Below are positions 11,285 to 23,872 of a DNA stretch of 64,000 nucleotides, piece after piece. The position numbers and the translations under genes are program-made. Origin of the DNA: Quercus robur. Taxonomy: Eukaryota; Streptophyta; Magnoliopsida; Fagales; Fagaceae. The notes under the pieces are model-generated. The model was not told the DNA's origin. It made no database searches and saw only the letters and a list, made by a program, of their open reading frames with translations. Positions within the stretch are counted from its first letter, which is position 1. Every line of letters starts with the position of its first letter. The stretch covers positions 23,411,351-23,475,350 of the forward strand of contig NC_065544.1 of assembly GCF_932294415.1 (NCBI RefSeq), in the 5' to 3' direction.

Positions 11285-12932
11285 AAAACCAAATGACAAG
11301 TATTTTAGTTGTCATGTGTTTTGTATATGATTAACTTTTTCGTCCAAGATAACTCCAATATAGATGGCAAGATGGACATTGTGGCAGTTCATTCAAATTA
11401 GGGGTTAATTGACCAATCAGAAATTGTAGGAGGAACATTGTAATTCGGGTGAAAGGTTATGGGGAAAAAGAATTTTCCATAAAATTAAACTGGAAGATGC
11501 AATAGTATGCTATAACTAAATATTCCCATGGGAGGAGCAAATGAAACTGTAGGCTTACAGATTACTATTGCTAGGTAAAGATCTCATCTCCAGCTCCTTT
11601 GTGTGGATAAATAGGGGGCTAAATGCGCGTGTTGTGGGCGTTTATTGTGTCTATTTCCTCCAAGAATTTCTCAAACTGAGGAAGCGTAATATATTTTGTA
11701 GTCTTTTGTTTTAATAAGAATATATTTTTTTTTTTCCACGGAACACAATCCTTCCACTCATGCAAGTCTGACGAGTTTGAAGGGATTATAGTGCATAGAA
11801 AAAACCATTCTTCTGTGCAATTGAATTAGTCCATGAACTGACGGATTAGTATACCAAGAATTTGCTAGTATCAACATTTACCAAAAATCACTACATGAGG
11901 AGAAAAGAAGTGTAACAGTCCCTTTTGAAACAATCAAGTAGTGGACTGCTAGACTCAATAGATTTGAAGGATGTGCCGTAAACCCAAAGGTTCAAGTTCC
12001 ATCCAGGACGCTATCGGTCCATGAGATTTTCGGGGTGTCTCATGAATAAGGGGTGGAATAATCTAACCAAAAGACACCACTTCCTTATATGTAATTGGGA
12101 AAAAAAAAAAAAAAAAATTGCAACAATGTGGGAATAGAAAAATTAGGATGCCCTCCATCCAGAATAGTCGCTTTTGGCTTATGCTTGTACTATTAATTTT
12201 ACCGTTGCGAGCAGAGGAATAAGTTGTTATCCCTAAGAAATGTATTTACTTACTGTGATGTGAACCATTTGACTATGTTTTGGCAATATTAGAATTTTTA
12301 ATCTAGATGGGTAACTTAATTTTGCTTCAGTTAAATGTTTTATAGTTCCCTCGTCTCAACAGCATATACTTTTGATGCCAATCAAGTAAGGCTGATTCTT
12401 GAAGAGCTCAGCCAATTTACAAAGTTCCATACCTGCCTACCATTCATGACTTTAGGGAAGGGTCAAGGTGTATTGATTTGATCTAGCTCGACACAGAAAT
12501 TATGTACATCAAAGTTTATTTCAAACTGCTAAAAATTTGTCAACGCTGCTCCAATAGGAATTCCAATATGCAAATCTATACAAATTTTGAACTCCAATGA
12601 TCTATTTAGAAGAATTTAGCTCTTTATGTGAATGCATTAAGAAATAGTGGATAAAATTCCAAGCAAAATTTTCTTCTTCTTTTTTTTTCTCTTATTTTCA
12701 ATGAAGTTTTTTTTTTTCCGATCAAAAAAAAAAAGAAAATTCCAAACAGAATTCATTACCTAGGATAGGTGCCCAGCACGAGGTGATATGTTATGTCGGG
12801 GGCATGCAACAGCTCTCATATACATGTGAGGTCCACATGTGCAGATCCCAAGTACATGTGAAGGGTTTGTTGCATACACCTGTGGCGTAAGACAATCAGC
12901 GCTTTACATATTTGACATTATGATTTGATTCA
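11285..12932. other. Intergenic spacer; one SINE-like tract
   Basis: No supported gene is present. A possible tRNA-derived SINE runs from about 11918 to 12118: box-B-like GGTTCAAGTTC near 11990 and a terminal A run at 12100-12117. No clear target duplication was found. The rest is AT-rich with poly-A/T tracts. Confidence 0.45.
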
Positions 12933-13360
12933 GAGCAACCACATCAGTGGTTGCAAAAATTTGTAAAATATAGAAGGTGCTCAATTTTACATATTTTAAT
13001 TCAAAAAACACTCACATCAGTACTTGTAAAAATGTACAAATATACAAAAATACTACAGTAACGTGCATCTGTTCATATGCAAATGATTTTTTTATTCTTT
13101 TTTCTCTCTCTCCGTCATGTTGCTCTCTCGTCTATCTTCTTCTCACAACAAAAAAAGAAAAAGGTAGGTGAGGCCATGTGAGTAGTGATTTGTTTGATAT
13201 AATAAAAAATTTTAAAAATATTATTATTTACATAAAATAGATGATAGAATAGATAAACTGATGTGAATATTTTGTAAAAGTGGGCGTGTAAAATTAAAAA
13301 AAAAATATGTTTTTTCTTGCAAAATAGACAAAAATTTTACACAAACGGATGCGGTTGCTC
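12933..13360. mobile_element. MITE-like element, GAGCAACC termini
   Basis: The ends are inverted: GAGCAACCACATCAGTGG at the left, and GATGCGGTTGCTC at the right. The inversion extends into 'aaaatttgtaaaat'. The 428-bp interior is AT-rich and non-coding. No convincing target duplication was found, so the superfamily is not assigned. Confidence 0.6.
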
Positions 13361-13648
13361 TTAGGAACCTACTAACCAAAACATCATTTACCAATTAAAC
13401 ATTCATGCCATCTAATGGTATTCACTGGAAATGTTGCAAATACATGGGCAGAAGATTTTTCTTTTCTTTTTCCCAGGCTTCTCAATTATATTTATTCTTC
13501 ATTTCAATTATCATATTAAAGTAGGGTTCTAAAAAATTCCACACCCAACAAAAAAAAAAAATCATAGTTCCCTACACAGACATTATAATCCCAAAGTTGT
13601 TCACTAAAAAACATTAAGCACAAAGTTGTTCAGTAAAACATTTTTTGT

Positions 13649-14164
13649 GGGTGTTTGGTTGGAGGGAGGTGAGGGAAAAAAATTGGTGAAGCCCGGGTGT
13701 TTTCTTCCCGGCTCCACCAAAATGTTTTCTCCCTAAAATAGAGAGAAAACTGAACGGGGATGCTTTTTTTCTTTTGCCTTTTTTGGCCGTTGCTTCCTCT
13801 TCTTCTTTTATTTTATTTTATTTTTTTCCTAGGGCTTGGGCGTGATAGTTGTTTTGTCTTTCTTCTTTTTATTTTTTATTTTGTTTAACTAGACCTGATT
13901 TAAAAAATAAATAAATTTGGGTGATTGCTTTTTTTTTTTTTTGGTTGTTTGTCACTTTTTTTTGTTTTAATTGGGCATCATTTTTTAACAAAGGGTATAT
14001 TAGTAAATTTATACAAACTAACTGTTTCTATCTCTCCTCTTTTTCACTCCTAAGTCCCAACTAAACAAAAAATAGAGAAATTAAAATTTTCTATCCTCCT
14101 ACTTTTCCTTCCTCCTACCATTTTATATTCTCCCACTTTTCCACCCCTCCAACCAAACGCACCC
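13649..14164. mobile_element. MITE-like element, GGGTG(CG)TTTGGTTGGAGGG termini
   Basis: The left end GGGTGTTTGGTTGGAGGG matches the inverse of the right end CCTCCAACCAAACGCACCC with a 2-base indel. The interior is T-rich and non-coding. The termini resemble Tourist/PIF-Harbinger ends, but no TWA target duplication is seen. From 14165 to 14512 lies the 3' flank of DiT1 copy 2, with no further feature. Confidence 0.6.
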
Positions 14165-14512
14165 TAAGCAAAGCATGCTTGGCGCAGCAAAAATGAAAAA
14201 AGTTCTTTTGTTCATGGTAGAGTACAAAACAGAAAATCAATAACCAAAAACTGCATGACCTAAGGTTCCATGCAAAATTGAACAAGGAAGAGAACAGGAT
14301 TGATACAAATCGTTAATTTTGATTTCCACCCTAAAAAGAATCATATTTCAATGAGCTTTGTTTCACTAATGCAATGGTAAAACAGAGCTAAAGCTATTAT
14401 AGATAACAGATAAAAATGAAAATTTGCCAAGATAAAATTATGAACTCAACAATGTCCTCAAAGAGGAAAACGTACAACAGTGAAGGCCATTTACTTACAT
14501 TGAAATTGAAAA

Positions 14513-17500
14513 TCAATAGAGGCCCAAAAATTTCCACCAAAAAGCTCCAACTACTCCCCAGATGATAGTATTGATAACAGCCATTATGAATCCCACTTTG
14601 AATACATCGGGAAGGTCTACATAACCAGCTGTTGAGTAAGAACAACAACAACAACAACAAAAAATTAGACACCATGCAGCAACAGATCTTAAAAGGGGTA
14701 AAATCATAATATTAACTTCTGAAGGCTTTCCATAAAGAGTAACTTCATTGTTAGTCCTTAAAATCAAGAAGAATGGACGGATATAGACATCTTGAATTTC
14801 TTCTATGATAAATGCCCATGTTAAAATTCAAAAAAAAAAAAAATTCTTTTACATCAGTATCAATGAACTGCTGAAAATTAAAACCATCCAAAAAATGGAA
14901 GTCATAAGAAACAGAAACAATAGATCAGAAGAATAATTAGAGCTAAATCACTTGTCATCTAAAAACAAGGACAAAAAGATGAATCAACAGAAAGTTATGC
15001 ATGATATGTGTAAGAGTCACACCTCCAAAGTATACAGCAGCCTGACCACTGCTATAATGTGTTATGGCACCGAAAAGATTTGTATTGTATGCTAAAGCCA
15101 GAGCTGCTAACACGCCAGGAACCCCAGCAGCCAACTGCATAGCAAGGAATGCAGAGTACAAAGCTCCAACATGACCTGTTTGACTTGCAAAGAGGTAGTG
15201 GATGAGGAAGTAAGAAGCCTGAAGAACACCAAATGCAGCTGGCCAACTCAAAGAGAAAGATTGAAGCGATTTGGCGACACAATCAGACATCCAGGTCACA
15301 ATACCAAGGTTCGTCAATTGGCCTGCCATACCCACTAGAACAGCAAACCAAGCCAAGGTATCCCATGCGGATTTTTCACTTAAGCAGTCATCCCAATCAA
15401 GGACTCCCAACAAAAGGAGAATGGATAAGCCTGTCATTGCAGCTACAACACTTGCTATACCAAGAGCATCACTGCAAGTGGACAAAGAAATAATAGTTAT
15501 TCAAAAACCTAATAGGACAAAAACACATTGGAATAGAAACCACATACTGAAGATATAATGAGTTTTCAACTTTCAGCTAACAATGATGAGAACATCAAAT
15601 ATATTGAGCTGCAGGTATTACTAAAAGAACATAACGATTGCTTTTAGAAATATATTTACATTCAAACGAAAGATCTATTCCAGGAAAAAATATAAACACA
15701 CACGGATAAAATCTAGGACATATTTTCATGCAACACTGGTAAACTAGAACAAGATATAGGTATCAATCTCTATTATCAGAAGACATAATTATTTTTTGTA
15801 AATTTAGACATTGTTTAATTTTGATCTTTAGCTCTTTATTTTAGGGGTTTTAGGGGTTATATTAGTCAAAATAGAGTCCTAGTACATACCATATAGGTTA
15901 GGATTAGTTTAATAAGATTATTATTTAGAGAAAGAGAATTGTAGAGCCTATAAATTGGCCTACAAGTTGTAAACCAAGATAATTAATTCAGTTTTCAATC
16001 AATAAAATCTATAGAGTTTATTTTTGGTGGATTTCAAAACCCTATGGACTCAGGACTTTATCACTTCCACTGCATTAATTGGTTGGTCTCAGAAGAGGGA
16101 ATACTCTGGCATAATGGCAACTGGCAGAAGAAATACAGACAATCCTACATCAGAGGACCATGGTAAAAAGCCTATTCCAAAGGTCAAATTTGATCTGTTC
16201 AAGGAAGATAACCAATGAATGGTGCAAGAAATCCTAACCGCTTTTTAAAGGCTACTGACAATTGGTTTTGGTTTGTCACTGACAAACCAAAACCCTAGTC
16301 ATCAAAACCTAGGGTTGGAGAAAATCGGGCTTTTTGAGGGCCAAGCATTTGTTGAACATGGTCTTGAGCACATAAATTTTATGGTGCAGCTTGCAAGAGC
16401 CAATGCAACACCATAATAGGTTTTAATCACAGGGCACTATCAGAAAGAAGGTTTGTAACATAATTATGGATAGTGGTAGAAGTGAGAATTATGTTACGAA
16501 GAAGTTCGAGGAGCATTCTACACCATATAAAAATGGTTGGGCCAGGAAGGTGAAGATCTAGAATTAGAGGTAAGTGAAATCTGTGATGTGCCTATTTCTA
16601 TTAGAAGAACATATAGAGATGTGATGGTTTGCAATGTAGTAAGTATAGAAATTGTTGGGTAAATCTTGGCAATTTTATTGATGCTTATAGAGGTAGTGCA
16701 GATTGCAGTTTTGAGTCCGGGAATCAAGCTTTCCAAATAAAAATTGGGGGTTAAGGACAAAAGGTGAGGGCTTTATGCAGTGGGTCCGACTTTTATGGGG
16801 AAGGACAAAAATTTTCATGTAGCTTTTGAAAGAGGAGAAGCCAAAGTTAGACAAGAAAGTTGAAGAACAAGATCAGACATCCTTGCAAGTTAAACAATTA
16901 GAAGTAGAAGAAAACTTTGGCAAAAAACTCATAAAGAAGTCACGGAGTATAACGTGGAGAGTGATCACAAATTTATTAAAACAGTAGAACTTCATTAAGT
17001 CTTATCACATATCTCATGAATTCAAAGATCAAGCTAGTGAGTTGATTACAATTCTAATGAATCCAACAAGTTGATTTTATTAGTGTGGGAAAATTTTATA
17101 TTATTTCAGATAGTAATTGGTCTATATTGTCAATCTATTAAAGAATGAGGAAAAGAAATTTGGGATATACATATTTGGGATTTTCTATGTTAAGAGATTC
17201 AAGATTTTGATATATATAAAATATCCCTTTACATGGCAAGGAAATTTCAATTTTGAATTCAACAAATTCCTGGTGATTTTTTTTCAAGAGGAGAGGACTA
17301 ACGTAGGACAAGATATAGGGCTCAATCTTTACCATGGGAAGACTTTTTAATCATCCATTTACAATTTTTGAAATTATTTCACCAATTTTGTTTCCTCTTT
17401 TTGGGGTTTTATAAGGTCCTAAAATGATAACTTATACATTAGGCTTAATGACGCAAAAAGTAAAGTGTTCAAGGAGAAACAAGATTAAAGAATAAATGAT

Positions 17501-20451
17501 CCTAGAATTATGGACTAATTTTGATGTGGGGGGCTTTTTGGCACCTTTTAAAGGCTACTTTAGTTATTATTGAATCTAAGCATTTAGTTTCTTTACTTTA
17601 GAAAGTTGTTGGTTCAGTTTTAATAAAGTTTTACTAAAAATAGGGGTAGTTTGGTAATTTTTTATTTTCTGGAATATGCTGTAGCGAGTTGTTCTAGACA
17701 CCCAAGAGTATTATTTTATGTTTTGAGTCTTGCTCAATTGCCAAAAAAGTGTTAACAAATCAAGGGATACAAAAAAATAAATGGAGAATTCAACTCTCCC
17801 AGTAGTTTTTTTTGTTTTTTTGTTTTTTTAAAACAATTGACTTTTGTGCTACTAATTATCAGCAGGGGAAAAAAAGGAACAATTTGGTGATATATGTGTG
17901 TGTATATATATATGAGATGATAATTTAATAATAACTATCACAAAGTAAGGCATACTACATACCCAAAGACCCACAAAGAGACTGCAAGGAGCATTGTACC
18001 GACCATCACCCACTCATTTCTTGTAACAGGACCCATATGCTCCAATTTCTTTGCAGCCATGGCAGGGGCATCTGGTGTGTCTTTGGTTTCAGGAGGATAT
18101 AACTTGTATAAGACTAGAGGAGTAGCTAAAAGACAGGCAATTGCTGGTAAACTAGCAGCTTTGAACCAACTAACCCAAGGGCTTGAAACTATCACCCCAA
18201 GCTCCTCAGCCAATTTGAGGCAGAGCAGGTTTTGAGCTGCCGCAGTTAGGAAAAGAGCACTAGAGTTACTAGAAGACTGTCAACACATCACAAATGAAGT
18301 TACTAGAGTACGATATGCATAGATGCTGAAAAAGGAATTGCAGATACCATCTAATGTAGCTAACACATCTATTTGTCCTGGGAAAAAAATGGAAAAGTAT
18401 ATCTAGTTATCAACCTGAGGTACAGCAACAACAAAGCATTAGTACCAAAACTTGGGGGTAGTTATCAACATGAGATAAATCAAAAAAATTAAAAGACTCT
18501 AATAACTAAAAAAACTCTTTATCAATCCCCTGAACTAAAATCAACCCAAGAAGCAAACTCTATCTGCAGTTTTCTTTCATGAAAATGAACACACCTTCCT
18601 TTTATTGTCCAAGCACTATTACCTAGAATCATTTCTACTAGGCTCTGTAAAATAACTTAAAAACAAGAAATTCAATTAGTACTGCATTTTCCTCTTTAAA
18701 CCCATATATTTTAATACTCTGAATGTCTTAAAAGATCATCAGAAAATGACCATTTTTTATCCTAATTACTCCCACTCTTCTTGATGAATTGAACCAAAAC
18801 AAAACATGTGGAGCATACATCCAAATGGGCAGATGATTTCTTCATACCCATGTGAAGGGGACATTTCAAAATGTTTTAAGTAACAAAATCATAAAAGATG
18901 ATCCAGGTATTGATGAGGGATATGTGTCCAACACATCAACCATTAGACATGTTCCTAGTACACTAAAGAAAGAGATGAGGAAGCCGGAAGACCATAGCTT
19001 TTGTTATAAAGTTGACCAATTTAGACTACGAAATGGCCAATGGAAAAACAGCATTGAACAGAAACTCAAAAGGCAGTCACGCAACCGCAACGCAAATCGG
19101 AAAAGGGGTAAAAAAATGACGGTATTCTTTATCAATAAATAAATAACTATATACAACGGAATCTAACAAGCCATTGCACGACATAACCCAATGGATATCC
19201 AAAAGTTCTCCTATATCTAGTAAGTTTTCATTGACAAATTAAATAAAATAATAGCTGGTAAACATTCTCAAATGTGCAATTGGACTAACACCATAGATAA
19301 CCAGATTTTTTTTTTTTTTTTTGATACACATAGATAAGGCAGATTTAATATTAAAAGGGGTCTACATCAACTATATAAAAATCCCAATAGCATCACTAAA
19401 CTTAATCAAAATTTTAAAATATAAACAATAAAAAAATTTAAAAAAAAAAAAAAAAAGCCGAGCATCAACTAGATAATAAAAAAAAAAAAGTTATAACTTC
19501 AACGACCCTCATATCATACATACACGATCTCATTTAATAATGAGAAACACACAAAACCGAATATCAATGTTTCGAAATTATCATAATTAAAACTCAAAAC
19601 CAAATGAAATCTAATGGGCAACATAACCAAACCTGAAATTGAGACTGAACAAGATAAGAACCGAGCTTTTTGGCAGATGGGTCGCCGGGTTTGCTCCCAG
19701 CAGAGAGCGAGAGCGACTGAATTATGGGCAAAAACACGCCGCCGGCCCTCGCGGTGGTGCTGGGCATAGCCGGTGCGATGAGGGCTTCGCTTATGGTCAA
19801 TCCGTAGGACAGTCCTAAGGTGCTGCGGCCCAACCACTTGACGAAATAAGTGGCGATCCTGTTGCCTAAGCCGGTCTTGACGAAGCCGCGGGCGAAGAAG
19901 AAAGAGATGACTATGAGCCAGATGACTTCGTTGGTGAAGGCGGAGAAGGCGGTGGCGAAGGAGAGAGTTTTGGTGAGGACGGTGACTGTGAGGCCCAAGA
20001 AAGCCCACGCGCCGACGGGTAATGGGCTGAGGACGAGGCCGGCGATGGTGGAGACGAAGATGGAGAGGAGCTGCCAGGCTTGTGGGGTCACTTCGGGGGG
20101 CTTGGGAATGAGGAATCGGATGATTAAGCCAATTGAGATTGAGAGAATTAGTGGGATTGGTTTGGCTGATTGTGTAATTTGTGGAGATGGGGAAGGGTGG
20201 TTTGGGGACTTTGTGGAGGAGGAGTGGATTGGAGGGAGGAAACGGGGTTTGAAGAGGGAGGAGTTTGGGGTGGGTTTGATTGGAGAGAAGAGAGAGGAGG
20301 AGGATCGGAGGGTGGGGATGGAGTGAGGAGTGGAGATGGACGGTGAGGATTTGGAGATGGGGTGGTGGTGGAGGAAACGGTGGTGAAGGAAAGAAGAGCG
20401 AGTGGGGAGAGAGAAGGAAGTGGAGAGAGAAGAAAGAGCAAAACTCTCCAT
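14513..20451 (-). CDS. DIT1: Plastid 2-oxoglutarate/malate translocator, copy 2 (complete)
   Basis: DASS-family inner-envelope antiporter that exchanges cytosolic 2-oxoglutarate for stromal malate; it is needed for ammonia assimilation and photorespiratory nitrogen. Exons: 20451..19633, 18276..17963, 15471..15023, 14628..14513, all GT-AG. They sum to 1698 nt (565 aa plus TGA), close to the known plant protein length. A transit peptide of about 90 residues rich in Ser/Pro precedes many hydrophobic helices. Conserved segments include SEALIAPAMPSTTARAGG, LYPPETKDTPDAP, DTLAWFAVLVGMAGQLTNLG, SQTGHVGALYSAFLAM and the C-terminus FWWKFLGLY. The ATG at 20451 is chosen because MESFALSS begins the transit peptide; an in-frame upstream ATG (20577) adds 42 residues unlike the family. 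The 2.5-kb intron between exons 2 and 3 holds a dead gypsy fragment. It lies head-to-tail with copy 1, 17.66 kb away. Confidence 0.96.
15790..17650 (+). mobile_element. Degenerate Ty3/gypsy retrotransposon fragment inside a DiT1 intron
   Basis: The orientation is opposite to the host gene. An LTR-like start (about 15790-16060) contains CCTATAAATTGG and AATAAAATC. Then comes a gag-like snippet (MATGRRNTDNPTSEDHGKK, from 16111). Next is a protease-like stretch near 16450-16680: the Asp-Ser-Gly active-site motif occurs as IIMDSGRSENYVTK, followed by PYKNGWARKVED-like and CDVPISIRRTYRDVMVCNVV-like residues. Frames are broken by many stops. The reverse transcriptase is not recognisable. The right limit is approximate. 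The equivalent intron of copy 1 lies outside the window, but base 1 of the window matches 17663. Confidence 0.6.
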
Positions 20452-20848
20452 TTTTTGTTGAGAGTTTTGGAAGTGAAGAAAGAGTTTGGAGATGGAGACG
20501 GAGAGTACAGAGTTTGTTCTGTTTTTGTTGTTGATATCAAAGTGTGTGAAGTGAGAACGGACCTTCCAAAGTTCCAAAAGGTGAAAAGAATAAAAAATGG
20601 TTTTGGGAGTTTGGTTTGTGAGGAGGGAAATTTGTGGAAAATAGTAGTACTGGAAAATAGTAGTACTTCTTTAAATTGACGTCTGTTTGCTTCTTAACCA
20701 ATAGCTTTTTTGTCTTTTTCTCTTTACTTTCTCCCAAGCTCTTAAACGGATCATGTGTATTGGACACATAGTCCTATAGTATAAGAGTTTTGCGAGTAGA
20801 GAAAAGAAAGAATAGAATTTTGGATGATTACACGTTAGTATATTAGTC

Positions 20849-21445
20849 CTCACCTTTTGTCCATTATAACCTGGTGGGGTTGGACGAGTGGTTGGGCATT
20901 TAGTATTAAAGTGACTGTCTCGAATTTGATTAAGTGTTCTCCAGTTCAAGTCTGAGCACTATAACTTTAAAAAAAAACTATCTAGGCCAACGATTTGCCT
21001 TGCTATAGGCCAACCTGTCGCAAATAATGATTAATCTCTAATTGAAAGTTTTGAGGAAAGATTGTTAGTGACGGTTCCAAGATTTTTTTTGGGGGTCAGT
21101 AATGTCAAATTAGGAATTTGTCATTTGTCACTTGTCACGAGGGGCGAATAAAAAGTTAAATGATTACTCTTTTTTTTTTTCTATAGATAAACTTCCATAT
21201 TATATACAATAATCTAAAATAATATTCTAAATACAATTTAGTATATAATATACAACTATATTATACAATAGTCTAAAACTTTTATAAAATAGGTAAGACA
21301 ACAACTTTTTTTTTTTTTTTTGAGAAAGGACAACAACTATCAAATGCATAAACTAATATAATTAAATTACTAATCATACATTTTTGTCAAATTAATAATA
21401 ACTTATTATATTTATCCATTGTAACCTGGATAAATTTTTGTCCTC
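20849..21445 (+). repeat. SINE-containing tandem unit A
   Basis: First unit of a ~595-bp tandem duplication (second: 21442 onward). It opens with 'tccattataacctgg' and a tRNA-like head: box A GGACGAGTGGTTGGGCAT, box B CAGTTCAAGTCTGAGC. The tRNA-related body has 'ctaggccaacgatttgcc' and 'gctataggccaacctgtcg'. The 3' half (from about 21066, TAGTGACGGTTCCA) is a truncated left end of the hAT-like element intact at 21654. Confidence 0.65.
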
Positions 21446-21653
21446 AACTTTTGTCCATTGTAACCTGGTTGGCCGAGTGGTTGGGCATTTAGTCTCAAAG
21501 TGGCTGTCTCAAATTTGACTAAGTGCTCTCTAGTGTAAATCTAGGCACCAGTACTTTGAAAAAAACTCTCTGGGCCAGCGATTTACCCCGCTATAGGCCC
21601 ACTCGTCGTGAATAATAATTAGTCTTTGATTGAAAGTTTTGAGGAAACACTGT
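21442..21653 (+). mobile_element. tRNA-derived SINE, unit B
   Basis: The head has box A TTGGCCGAGTGGTTGGGCAT, which fits class II (Ser/Leu) tRNA, followed by a weak box B near 21530 (CTAGTGTAAATCTAGGC). The body 'ctgggccagcgatttacccc' and 'gctataggcccactcgtcg' parallels unit A. It is not a functional tRNA gene: no acceptor stem pairing or anticodon arm can be built with confidence. Confidence 0.65.
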
Positions 21654-22717
21654 CAGTGGCGGCTCCATGATTTTTTTCTAGGGCGTCAACAATGGCAAAA
21701 CTAGGAATTTGTCATTTGTCATGAGGGGCGAGTAAAAAATTAAATAATTAATCTTTTTTTTTTTTCTATGGATAAACTTCCATGTTATATACAATAATCT
21801 AAAATAATATTCTAAATACAATTTAGTATACAATACAACTATATTATACAGACAACAACTATTAAATGCATAAACTAATATAATTAAATTACTAATCATA
21901 CATTTTTGTCAAATTAATAATAACTTATTATATTTATATGTAATATCAATTATATAAAAATATATGATAAAGAAGGAGAAGACTAGTAACACACTTAGGA
22001 GTAAAACTAGGAGTAAATGTAAAACTAAGAAAATAAAATAGTAACTTATATAAGTTTTTATGTTTAAAGTGGATGACTTCTTAATCATACACATAGACAT
22101 AGTCACTCTCTTAGAATTGGAGATAATTGGAGATAAAAAGAAAAACTAAGAAAAAAATAGAAGGGAGAAAGTGAGATAGACAGAATGAGGAAAAAATTAC
22201 AGATATAGATACAAATTTGTACGACTGTGTTGATTGTAGCAGTGATGTAATTTTTTGTTAATGAAGAAGAAAAGTGTAAGGAAAAACAACTTTATTTCGT
22301 TGTCAACTGCAAAGTAAGTCAGAATCCTGGAAAGAATATTCATATTTTTTTTAATGAATGAGCAAAATTTTTGGAATTGACACAATACTTTCAAAAAAAT
22401 TCCACAACAAAATCTAGGTGGCCAATTGTTAAAGGTAGATAAAAAAAATATTGTTAATTGTGGGTCCAGATAAAAAGTAGTTACAACTTGCCTCATATTA
22501 TTGTAAAAATATTGTGAAATTAAAATTAAGATGATCATATTCAAGCTTCAAGCTTATTTCAATTGGGTTCAAACAAAATTTAGGATAAGGGTGTTCAAAT
22601 TTTTATTTTAAGAGGTCAAAATGGAAAAAATTTAAAAATTTTATATATAAAAATTTTGTTTGAGCAAGGTTAGGGGGTTCATTTGAACCCCTTGGCCTTA
22701 ATGTAAAGCCGCCCATG
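21654..22717. mobile_element. Non-autonomous hAT-like element with 8-bp target duplication
   Basis: The left terminus CAGTGGCGGCTCCATGAT and the inverse right terminus CATGGGCGGCTTTACATT flank 1064 bp of AT-rich, non-coding DNA. Both sides carry AACACTGT (21646-21653 and 22718-22725), the 8-bp duplication length typical of hAT. No transposase frame is present. It is inserted in SINE-related sequence. Confidence 0.75.
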
Positions 22718-22725
22718 AACACTGT

Positions 22726-23338
22726 GGGAAACCATTGTTTTGAAATGATTAATATCCTTTCAAATGTTTCACAATAAAAGTATAGGTGAGAAGAAGTTGT
22801 TGGTTCTCATTTTAATATATAACTTAAATTACTATTTTGCCCACTCATAACAACCAACAATAATCTATCACTTATGCTTTGTTGTACAGATATTATGAAA
22901 AAGTTGTGGACATGACACTTTTCTTTTACTTTAAACCCTACCATTAATTCTTGCTTTGGTTTTAAGATAAGATTGTTCAAAGAAATCTCAAAGATTTTGA
23001 TAGCAACAAACAAGAGAAGATTATTTAAATGTTTTGTTTGCTTCTATTATGTTTGATTTGAGATAGAAAAAAAAAATCAAAAAAATCAAAACAACCGTTA
23101 ACAATAAAGACTTTTTTGGCACAAACTTTAAAGTATTAAGATTAAAATTAAACATTTTGACAGAATAAGGATATGTTTGATATAGTGAATGTGGATTATG
23201 ACAGAGATGGTAATATTTATTATTAGCAATAAAACGTATTATAATAGAATAACTAAACTTATTTATTCTTCTAAAAAAAAAAAAACTTTTTTATAAGTTT
23301 GGTCGTGAGTTAAAACATTATAATAAAACTTAATATCT

Positions 23339-23369
<31 letters not shown>

Positions 23370-23870
23370 AACTTAAGATCTATTTTAGAAAATATATTAC
23401 TCATACAATTATATTTCTAGAAATTTTTTTTTTTTTTAATTTGAGAGAGAGATAAGTTACTTTTTTATGATTTTTTTTTCATAATTGTTATGTTGCATAT
23501 GAAAAGTTTGTCTATTTGGAAATATTATTAATATTAAAAATTATTACACCTACTAAGGAATAATTATTCCAACTATTTTAAAGATGAATAGTTCTTCCTC
23601 ATTTTAATAATAAATGATTGCTTTAAAAAAATAATAATAAATGGTTATTTTTTGTAATAAAAACATAATCAAACTACAAAATAGCTAAATTATATGGATA
23701 GTTATTACATTATAATGTCTATAGTCTATCAAATAAGCCCTGAGGATCATTTTGAAATATGAGATAAAGGTTGAGAACCAATATATAATTAACTCTAAAG
23801 TTATTTTTTACAAGAAAATATAAGTTAATTATACCCCCAATCGCCATTAGTTTATAGCTCAACTTGCACC
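22726..23870. other. AT-rich intergenic DNA
   Basis: No gene is supported. It contains an (AT)n tract at about 23345-23369 and scattered poly-A/T runs. Confidence 0.6.
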
Positions 23871-23872
23871 TC

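Noticed and set aside
20452..20577. Upstream in-frame ATG extending DiT1 copy 2 by 42 residues
   Set aside because: The extension does not resemble a transit peptide start, and in copy 1 the corresponding frame is broken; MESFALSS fits the family start.
21442..21560. Possible functional tRNA-Ser/Leu gene
   Set aside because: Box A is good, but no paired acceptor stem or anticodon arm can be made, and the sequence is repeated with a SINE body attached.
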